Assembly (NCBI RefSeq): GCF_022780145.1 | Contig: NZ_JALEXO010000117.1 | Span: 1-11,997 of the forward strand | Length of the DNA stretch: 11,997 nt | DNA from: Intestinibacter sp. | GTDB lineage: Bacteria > Bacillota > Clostridia > Peptostreptococcales > Peptostreptococcaceae | Direction: 5' to 3' | Shown: piece after piece, positions 7,135-11,997 of the stretch | Position numbering within the stretch: position 1 is the first letter of the stretch | Layout of the letters: each line of letters starts with the position of its first letter | The notes under the pieces: generated by a model | Told to the model about the DNA's origin: nothing | Database searches by the model: none | The model's input: the letters and a program-made list of their open reading frames with translations, nothing else | Made by a program: the position numbers and the translations under genes

Positions 7135-7750
7135 AGCCAATAATGTGAGTTTTAAATACACAGAAGATAGATATATCCTAAAGGACATAAATTTTTATGT
7201 AAACAGCGGTGAGGTAGTCGGTCTAGTGGCTCCTAGTGGATTCGGGAAGACTACACTTGCTAAAATTTTGGCGGGGTATATAACTCCAGAAAAGGGAGAG
7301 GTTGTACTAGAGGGATGTGAGCGAAAAAAAAGAGGCTACAACCCAGTTCAGCTGATTTTCCAGCATCCAGAAAAATCTGTAAATCCAAAGTGGAAGATGA
7401 AAAAAATCATAAACGAAGCATTTACGCCTTCAAAAGAGCTTATAGAAGCTATGGGAATTAAGGAAGGTTGGATGAATAGATGGCCTAGTGAGCTTTCAGG
7501 AGGAGAGCTTCAACGTTTTTGTGTTATAAGAGCATTATCACCCGAGACTAAATTTTTAATAGCAGACGAGATGACTACTATGCTAGATGCTATCACGCAA
7601 GCCCAAATTTGGAATGTAGTATTAGATTATGCTAAAAAACACAATATAGGTGTAGTTGTGATAAGCCATGAGAAGGCTCTAGTAGATAAAGTCTGTGATA
7701 GAGTTGTAGATTTAGAAGAGTTTAGAGAAGAGAAAAAGAAAGTAGTTTAA
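7124..7750 (+). CDS. Peptide/nickel-type ABC importer, short ATPase 2 (DppF class)
   Basis: A 208-residue ATPase, the second nucleotide-binding subunit. The Walker A region reads APSGFGKT (36-43), with Ala where the first Gly of GxxGxGK[ST] is expected; the lysine and the other glycines remain. The Q-loop Gln is 80, the signature LSGGE is at 124-128, Walker B FLIADE is at 144-149 and the switch His is 182. The segment after Walker B reads ADEMTTMLDAITQ instead of the usual ADEPTSALD. It ends shortly after the core and lacks the HPY/cysteine extension of the typical 300-plus-residue DppF/OppF. It is coupled to ATPase 1 by an 11-base overlap. The intact motifs argue that it is active and naturally short, not a truncated remnant. 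Confidence 0.88.
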   Translation: MQLKANNVSFKYTEDRYILKDINFYVNSGEVVGLVAPSGFGKTTLAKILAGYITPEKGEVVLEGCERKKRGYNPVQLIFQHPEKSVNPKWKMKKIINEAFTPSKELIEAMGIKEGWMNRWPSELSGGELQRFCVIRALSPETKFLIADEMTTMLDAITQAQIWNVVLDYAKKHNIGVVVISHEKALVDKVCDRVVDLEEFREEKKKVV

Positions 7751-7769
7751 AAATTTTTGATGAAAATGA

Positions 7770-7798
7770 TTGACATAAATTTCTATAAATGGTAATAT
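7770..7798 (+). promoter_or_regulatory. Sigma-A promoter of the thiazole operon
   Basis: A perfect TTGACA (7770-7775) is separated by 17 bases from TAATAT (7793-7798); an overlapping TATAAT at 7796-7801 has a 20-base spacing. It begins 20 bases after the ABC operon's last stop codon. Transcription would start near 7805, only about five bases before the long hairpin at 7810. Confidence 0.75.
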
Positions 7799-7809
7799 AA
7801 TGTCAGCTT

Positions 7810-7865
7810 AAAAAGCAGAAAATGGGGCATACCACCGCGGGTATGGTTTATTTTCTGCTTTTTTT
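7810..7865 (+). terminator. Long leader hairpin with U tract: candidate transcription attenuator of the thi operon
   Basis: A perfect 14-bp AT-rich lower stem (7810-7823 with 7850-7863) is topped by an internal loop that can form G-U pairs. A 6-bp CATACC/GGTATG upper stem (7828-7833 with 7840-7845) then closes on the loop ACCGCG. The right arm runs straight into a T tract ending at 7865. It has full terminator form, yet lies downstream of the operon's promoter and 24 bases before the thiS ribosome binding site (7889-7895). It can therefore both end ABC operon transcripts and attenuate thi transcription. The apical part (7824-7846) is strikingly GC-rich for this genome. No TPP riboswitch core is present. 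Cis-regulatory RNA candidates upstream of thiS have, to my memory, been described, but I cannot confirm a match. Confidence 0.75.
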
Positions 7866-7901
7866 GTTTTCTAAGACTTTTATAGAATGAGGAGGAAGAA
7901 T

Positions 7902-8096
7902 ATGACTTTAAATGGTAAAAATATCGATTTATCAGAAGATATTACAATAGAAAAACTTCTAAAAAAATACGACTTAGATCCTAAAAAGGTCGTTGTAGAA
8001 GTAAATATGGAAATTGTAGACGATGAAGCTTACAGCACTTATTTATTGAAAAATCAAGATGTTATAGAAGTTATAAGCTTTGTTGGAGGTGGTTGA
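7902..8096 (+). CDS. thiS: Sulfur carrier protein ThiS
   Basis: A 64-residue ubiquitin-fold protein whose C-terminal glycine is adenylated by ThiF and converted to a thiocarboxylate, the sulfur donor for the thiazole ring. It has the family's usual length, the N-terminal LNGK turn, a central KVVVEVN strand, and the diagnostic C-terminus ISFVGGG. ATG at 7902 is chosen because GAGGAGG at 7889-7895 lies six bases before it; an in-frame ATG at 7887 overlaps that site and would add five residues. It is the first gene of the operon and is followed after two bases by the likely thiF start. Confidence 0.95.
   Translation: MTLNGKNIDLSEDITIEKLLKKYDLDPKKVVVEVNMEIVDDEAYSTYLLKNQDVIEVISFVGGG
8085..8089 (+). 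promoter_or_regulatory. Ribosome binding site selecting the TTG start of thiF
   Basis: GGAGG, embedded in the last codons of thiS, lies 9 bases before TTG at 8099 but only 3 bases before the alternative in-frame TTG at 8093. The spacing favours 8099, giving MKIFF as the N-terminus. Confidence 0.65.
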
Positions 8097-8098
8097 TT

Positions 8099-8899
8099 TT
8101 GAAAATTTTTTTTAATGAGGCACCTGAAGAAGTTACTCAAAATACAACTGCCTATAAGTTTAGAGATAGTGTAGATAAAAATTGTGATGTAATTGTTCTA
8201 AATGGATTTCCTCTAGGTGAGGACAAAATATTAAAAGAAGGAGATCGCATTACTTTAATTCAAAAGGGTAAGGTTCCTTCAAAGGATGAGCTAGAAGCTC
8301 TTTTAATTGCGAGACATACCCCTAATATACATAAAAAGCTCAAAAATGGAAAAGTGGCTATTTTAGGTCTAGGCGGTTTAGGATCAAATATAGCAATTTC
8401 GTTAGCTAGAGTAGGCGTAGGAGAGCTCGTATTAGTAGATTACGATGTCGTGGAGCCGTCTAATTTGAATAGACAGCAGTATTTTGTAGAGCATATAGGA
8501 ATGAAAAAGACAGATGCATTAAAAAATATACTGGGAAAAATAAATCCTTTTGTAAATATCAAAACTAAGGATGTATTTATTACAAAAGAAAATATAGATT
8601 TTTTAAGAGAATCAGATATAATAATCGAAGCCTTTGACGATGCAAAATGCAAGGCTATGATATGCAATGCAGCCTTGAAAAATTTTAGAGATAAATATCT
8701 AATAGCATCCTCAGGTATGGCAGGATATTATGATTCAAACGATATAAGGACTAAAAAAATAAGAGAGAAATTTTATATTTGTGGAGACTTTGAGCATGAA
8801 GCCAAGGAAGGCGATGGATTGATGGCTCCAAGAGTAGCGATATGCGCAAATCACATGGCAAATTTAGCTATGAAGATACTTATAGATGAAATCGAATAA
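8099..8899 (+). CDS. thiF: ThiS adenylyltransferase ThiF with N-terminal ThiS-like domain
   Basis: A 266-residue E1-like enzyme that adenylates the ThiS C-terminus with ATP. The first 56 residues or so form a separate small domain (KIFFNEAPE to DRITLIQKG) resembling the ThiS-like ubiquitin domain found at the N-terminus of some Firmicute ThiF proteins; it lacks a diglycine end. The E1 core begins near residue 84: nucleotide loop GLGGLGSN (90-97), acidic D114, NLNRQQYF with R125 (122-129), and EAFDDAK (177-183) with the Asp expected to bind magnesium. Cysteines occur at 29, 184, 189, 228 and 249, but there are no CxxC pairs, so the zinc site of E. coli-type ThiF appears absent. This fits the shorter 'family 2' ThiF. 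The TTG start at 8099 is preferred by ribosome binding site spacing; 8093 is possible. Confidence 0.93.
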   Translation: MKIFFNEAPEEVTQNTTAYKFRDSVDKNCDVIVLNGFPLGEDKILKEGDRITLIQKGKVPSKDELEALLIARHTPNIHKKLKNGKVAILGLGGLGSNIAISLARVGVGELVLVDYDVVEPSNLNRQQYFVEHIGMKKTDALKNILGKINPFVNIKTKDVFITKENIDFLRESDIIIEAFDDAKCKAMICNAALKNFRDKYLIASSGMAGYYDSNDIRTKKIREKFYICGDFEHEAKEGDGLMAPRVAICANHMANLAMKILIDEIE

Positions 8900-8912
8900 T
8901 GGAGGAAATAAG

Positions 8913-9683
8913 ATGGATAAATTAATTTTAGGTGGACACGAGTTTAGTAGCAGACTTTTAATAGGAACAGGTAAATTTGGAAGTAATGAAATACTTCCAG
9001 ATGTTATAAAGGCTAGTAACAGCCAAATAATAACAATGGCTATAAGAAGAGTTGATCTAGACAATCCAAAGGAAAACATACTTACTTATATACCAAAAGA
9101 TATGACTATATTACCGAATACTTCAGGAGCAACTAATGCAGAAGAAGCTGTAAGAATTGCTAGAATATCTAGAAAAATGGGATGTGGAGATTTTATAAAA
9201 ATAGAAGTTATATCAGACACTAGATATCTACTACCAGACAACGAAGAAACAATAAAGGCTACAAGAATACTAGCAGATGAAGGGTTTATTGTACTTCCTT
9301 ATATGACACCAGATTTATACGCAGGAAGAAAATTAATAGAAGCAGGGGCAGCTGCAGTTATGCCTTTAGGAGCTCCAATCGGTTCAAATAGAGGATTAAA
9401 GATGAAGGAAATGATTCAAATAATGATAGATGAATTAGATACAAATATAATAGTAGATGCAGGAATTGGTAAACCATCTCAAGCTATGGAGGCAATGGAA
9501 ATGGGAGCAGCGGCTGTATTAGTAAATTCAGCAATATCATCAGCAAGTGATCCAGTAAAAATGGCAAATGCATTTAGATTGGCAGTTGAAGGCGGTAGAG
9601 ATGCTTTCTTAGGAAAAACAGGACCAGTTAGCGAATTTGCAAATGCTTCATCTCCTTTGACAGGATTTTTAGGAAAGTTTTAA
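8913..9683 (+). CDS. thiG: Thiazole synthase ThiG
   Basis: A 256-residue TIM-barrel enzyme that joins 1-deoxy-xylulose 5-phosphate, dehydroglycine and the ThiS thiocarboxylate sulfur into thiazole phosphate. The N-terminus reads LILGGHEFSSRLLIGTGKF as in the family. The Schiff-base lysine is K96 in FIKIEVI, and phosphate-binding loops follow at MPLGAPIGSNRG and VDAGIGKPSQA, with VLVNSAIS near the end. Length is normal. GGAGG at 8901-8905 places the start at ATG 8913; an ATG at 8886 overlaps the end of thiF and would add nine unrelated residues. It lies 13 bases after thiF and 12 before thiH, whose ribosome binding site overlaps the thiG stop codon. Confidence 0.97.
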   Translation: MDKLILGGHEFSSRLLIGTGKFGSNEILPDVIKASNSQIITMAIRRVDLDNPKENILTYIPKDMTILPNTSGATNAEEAVRIARISRKMGCGDFIKIEVISDTRYLLPDNEETIKATRILADEGFIVLPYMTPDLYAGRKLIEAGAAAVMPLGAPIGSNRGLKMKEMIQIMIDELDTNIIVDAGIGKPSQAMEAMEMGAAAVLVNSAISSASDPVKMANAFRLAVEGGRDAFLGKTGPVSEFANASSPLTGFLGKF

Positions 9684-9695
9684 GGAGGATATAAG

Positions 9696-10799
9696 ATGAG
9701 TTTTTATGAAGTTATAGAAAAATACAGAGATTTTGATTTCGACGGATATTTTGAAAGTGTTACAGATGCAGACGTACTTAGAAGTTTGTCTAAAGACAAA
9801 TTAAACCATATGGATATATTGAATTTATTATCACCAAAGGCTATGAGACATCTAGAAGCTATGGCGCAAAAGGCACATAGGTTGAGTCTTCAGCATTTAG
9901 GAAAAACTGTTACTTTATATACTCCAATGTATATAGCAAACTACTGCGTGAACCACTGTGTTTACTGCGGTTATAACTGCAAAAGTGGAATCAACAGAAG
10001 AAAATTAACTATGGCGCAAATTAAAGCGGAATCAGATTGCATAGCAGATATGGGATTTAAACATATTTTAATTCTAACCGGTGAAAGTGAAAGACATTCT
10101 CCAATTGATTATATAGCAAATGCTGTAAAGCTAGTTTCTGAAAGATTTGCATCTATAGGTATAGAGGTGTATCCAATGGAGGTCGAAGGATACAAACAGC
10201 TTGTTAAAAATGGTGCCGATTCACTCACTGTCTATCAAGAAACTTACGACGAAGAAATTTACAAAAAAGTCCATATAAAAGGACCAAAGGCAAACTTTAA
10301 ATTCAGACTTGATGCACCAGAAAGAGGGGCAATTGCAGGGATGAGAAGTCTATCAATAGGAGCTCTTTTAGGTCTTGCCGATTATAGAAAGGACGCATTT
10401 TTTACTATATTACATGGAGAGTATTTAAAAACTAAATACCCTCATATAGAGCTATCTTATTCAGCACCTAGAATGAAGCCTTTTAAGGGAAGCTTTGACG
10501 ATATAAATCCAGTAGATGACCCTACAGAATTTCAAATAATGACTGTTATGAGATTATTCGACCCTCATGCAGCGCTAAATGTTTCTACTAGAGAGGATTT
10601 AGATTTTAGAAAGCATGTAATACCTCTAGGAGTTACTAAGCTGAGTGCAGAGGTTACTACTGAGGTAGGTGGACATACTCTAGGAGCAGGTGGAACTAAC
10701 CAATTTGAAAATAATTCAGATGCAAGCTTAGAAGAAGTTGGAGAAATGCTAGGCTCTATCGGATATCAATACGTATTTAAGGATTGGGAAAGATTCTAG
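9696..10799 (+). CDS. thiH: 2-Iminoacetate synthase ThiH (radical SAM tyrosine lyase)
   Basis: A 367-residue radical SAM enzyme that cleaves tyrosine into p-cresol and dehydroglycine, the latter used by ThiG. The cluster motif is C84-x3-C88-x2-C91 (NYCVNHCVYCGYNC). Downstream the family stretches ILTGESERH, YPMEVEGYKQLV, LTVYQETYDEE and RLDAPERGAIAGMR are all present, as is the C-terminal region HTLGAGGTNQFE. Length is usual for the family. The enzyme works anaerobically, replacing the oxygen-dependent glycine oxidase ThiO used in Bacillus. AAGGAGG at 9682-9688 supports the ATG. It is followed after nine bases by tenI. Confidence 0.97.
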   Translation: MSFYEVIEKYRDFDFDGYFESVTDADVLRSLSKDKLNHMDILNLLSPKAMRHLEAMAQKAHRLSLQHLGKTVTLYTPMYIANYCVNHCVYCGYNCKSGINRRKLTMAQIKAESDCIADMGFKHILILTGESERHSPIDYIANAVKLVSERFASIGIEVYPMEVEGYKQLVKNGADSLTVYQETYDEEIYKKVHIKGPKANFKFRLDAPERGAIAGMRSLSIGALLGLADYRKDAFFTILHGEYLKTKYPHIELSYSAPRMKPFKGSFDDINPVDDPTEFQIMTVMRLFDPHAALNVSTREDLDFRKHVIPLGVTKLSAEVTTEVGGHTLGAGGTNQFENNSDASLEEVGEMLGSIGYQYVFKDWERF

Positions 10800-10808
10800 A
10801 GGTGAAGG

Positions 10809-11432
10809 ATGTATTTAATTACTAATAGAAATCTATGCTCAAAAGAGAAATATTTAAATACTATAGTAGAGGCTGCTAAAAATAAAGTAGATTATTTGAT
10901 ATTGAGAGAAAAGGATTTGGATTATCCAGATTTGAAGGATTTATATCTAGAAATTTTACAAGAATTAGAGAAAAATTCCACAGATATAAAAATAATAGTA
11001 AATAGCGCTATAGAATTATACGAAAATTACTCAGTTTATGGAATACATCTTCCTTATCATAAGTTCAAAAACATGGTAGAGGATAAATACAAATTTGATA
11101 AAGATAAGGCTATAGGTTTATCTCTACATACAGTAGAGGAAGTGGTTGAATTAGAGGATATTATAGAGAAAAATGATATAGAAATAGAGTATATAACTTT
11201 ATCACATATATACGAAACTAAGTGTAAAGAAGGATTAAATCCTAAAGGAATCGAGCTTTTAAAAAAAGCGAGAAATATAACAAAAATAAAAATAGTGGCT
11301 TTAGGCGGGATTTTACCTCAAAATGTCGGAGAAGTAATAAATTACTGTGACGATTTTGCCGTGATGAGTACGCTTTTCAAAAACAATGATGTAAATAAGA
11401 TTATCGAAGCTTACAATCAAAATATAAAATAA
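10809..11432 (+). CDS. tenI: Thiazole tautomerase TenI-like protein (ThiE family)
   Basis: A 207-residue TIM-barrel protein of the ThiE/TenI family. TenI catalyses aromatising tautomerisation of the ThiG product; ThiE couples thiazole phosphate to the pyrimidine. The sequence favours TenI. LSHIYETKCKEGLNPKGIEL (131-150) closely follows the TenI signature with its active-site His (H133 here) and cysteine, where ThiE proteins have a GP-f-T-TK pattern. The ThiE N-D pair that helps bind Mg-pyrophosphate is N65-S66 here, and the ThiE HLGQxD stretch reads HLPYHKF (80-86). LREKD (32-36), GLSLHTVEE (103-111) and the phosphate loop ALGGI (164-168) are shared family features. It is the last gene of the operon, ending just before a strong terminator. 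Automated annotation might call it ThiE. Confidence 0.8.
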   Translation: MYLITNRNLCSKEKYLNTIVEAAKNKVDYLILREKDLDYPDLKDLYLEILQELEKNSTDIKIIVNSAIELYENYSVYGIHLPYHKFKNMVEDKYKFDKDKAIGLSLHTVEEVVELEDIIEKNDIEIEYITLSHIYETKCKEGLNPKGIELLKKARNITKIKIVALGGILPQNVGEVINYCDDFAVMSTLFKNNDVNKIIEAYNQNIK

Positions 11433-11441
11433 GTTTTTTAA

Positions 11442-11483
11442 AAAAGCCTTTTTGACAGCATATATTTTGTCAAAAAGGCTTTT
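11442..11483. terminator. Bidirectional intrinsic terminator
   Basis: A perfect 16-bp stem (AAAAGCCTTTTTGACA at 11442-11457 with its complement at 11468-11483) closes a 10-base loop. The forward transcript ends in a run of T within and after the right arm; the reverse transcript runs into a TTTTTTAAAA tract. It lies between two convergent genes, 9 bases after tenI and 11 bases from the dehydrogenase stop codon, and can serve both. Confidence 0.9.
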
Positions 11484-11494
11484 GAGTTTATCTA

Positions 11495-11997
11495 TTATTT
11501 TGCATTATAGGCATTATTAAGTACATTTAAGTAATCTTCTTTAGTCATAGGTCTAGGATTGCTTTCAGTAGATATATTTATAGATGATTTTTGAGCTAAT
11601 ATATCGAAGTCTTCTAACTTAACATCTAAATCAGAGAATAGTGGAAGCTTTACATCTAAAGCAAGCTTTTGAACAGCTTTAACTGCTATATCAGCACCTT
11701 CTTCATCATTTTTAAATTCAAATCCCATAGCCTTTGCAACTCTAGCGTATTTTGCTACACAATAGTCCTTGTTGTACTCCATAACATGAGGAAGTAAAAC
11801 TGCATTACAAACTCCATGAGGTAAATCGTACATTCCGCCTAGAGCCTCAGCTATACAGTGAACACTTGCTACATCAGAATGGCTAAATCCAATTCCAGCT
11901 AGCATGCTTCCCATAAGCATCGCACTTCTAGCTTCGAAATTATCTCCTTCAAATACTGCAGTTATTAAGTTATTGTATATAAGCTCGATTGCATATA
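11495..11997 (-). CDS. Iron-containing alcohol dehydrogenase, C-terminal part (5' end outside window)
   Basis: The last 166 residues of a group III (iron-dependent) NAD(P)-linked alcohol dehydrogenase. The frame is open to the right edge, so an ATG at 11920 is internal. The metal-binding and signature region reads SHSDVASVHCIAEALGG followed by MYDLPHGVCNAVLLPHVMEY; the His of VHC and the His of PHG correspond to two of the conserved iron ligands, while the Asp and the first His ligand lie upstream of or near the window edge. The all-helical C-terminal domain follows and ends NNAYNAK. Family members are about 380 residues, so some 215 are missing. Likely roles are alcohol, butanol or diol dehydrogenation in fermentation; the exact substrate is not readable. 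It is convergent with tenI. Confidence 0.92.
   Translation of the reverse strand, partial: YAIELIYNNLITAVFEGDNFEARSAMLMGSMLAGIGFSHSDVASVHCIAEALGGMYDLPHGVCNAVLLPHVMEYNKDYCVAKYARVAKAMGFEFKNDEEGADIAVKAVQKLALDVKLPLFSDLDVKLEDFDILAQKSSINISTESNPRPMTKEDYLNVLNNAYNAK

Noticed and set aside
7820..7850. Resemblance of the ACCGCGG sequence in the thi leader to the T-box antiterminator consensus
   Set aside because: The T-box core is GGTGGNACCGCG in a leader of 150-300 bases with a specifier stem. Here the order of elements differs and the leader before the hairpin is only about five bases.
8864..9079. Reverse-strand open frame over the thiF/thiG junction
   Set aside because: It overlaps two well-supported genes, has no homologous features or ribosome binding site, and is a shadow of their codons. 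The same applies to reverse-strand frames at 235-438, 2588-2824, 3151-3411, 5701-5904 and 8440-8667.
1..11997. CRISPR arrays, insertion sequences, prophage genes, tRNA genes
   Set aside because: No regularly spaced repeats, transposase or integrase-like proteins, or cloverleaf-like sequences were seen; the window looks like ordinary chromosomal core and transport/metabolism genes.

Overview
The window is about 12 kb of AT-rich DNA with strong GGAGG-type ribosome binding sites, short intergenic gaps, occasional TTG starts and an oxygen-independent thiazole pathway (ThiH rather than ThiO). This fits a low-GC anaerobic Firmicute of the class Clostridia. A relative of the Peptostreptococcaceae is plausible, but that is an impression from the protein sequences. 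No mobile elements, tRNA or rRNA genes, CRISPR arrays or broken genes are visible. Two genes are cut by the window edges.

Left part (1-2330): the 3' end of tyrS with its S4 RNA-binding domain and an intrinsic terminator; a small reverse-strand membrane protein of unknown function that appears to contain a duplicated two-helix unit; a 353-base AT-rich divergent spacer; and a forward gene for a bile acid:sodium symporter (BASS) family transporter, which has an inverted repeat in its upstream region.

Middle (2331-7750): a five-gene ABC importer of the peptide/nickel class. The order is lipoprotein binding protein (TTG start), two permeases and two ATPases. A hairpin separates the binding-protein gene from the rest, and the last four genes are tightly packed or overlapping. 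The first ATPase has the usual C-terminal HPY/cysteine extension; the second is short and lacks it. The substrate cannot be read from the sequence. A sigma-A-like promoter is followed by an intrinsic terminator before the first gene, so the operon may be attenuated.

Right part (7751-11432): a thiazole-phosphate operon thiS-thiF-thiG-thiH-tenI. ThiS is the sulfur carrier and ThiF the adenylating enzyme, here with an extra N-terminal ubiquitin-like domain. ThiH makes dehydroglycine from tyrosine, and ThiG condenses it with deoxyxylulose phosphate and ThiS-thiocarboxylate sulfur. The last gene resembles the thiazole tautomerase TenI more than thiamine phosphate synthase ThiE. The operon has a good promoter, but the transcript starts almost directly into a long hairpin with a GC-rich apical part and a U tract. 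No TPP riboswitch is recognisable. This leader is the best candidate for an unusual regulatory element in the window.

Right edge (11433-11997): a perfect 16-bp bidirectional terminator, then the 3' end of a convergent iron-containing alcohol dehydrogenase gene.
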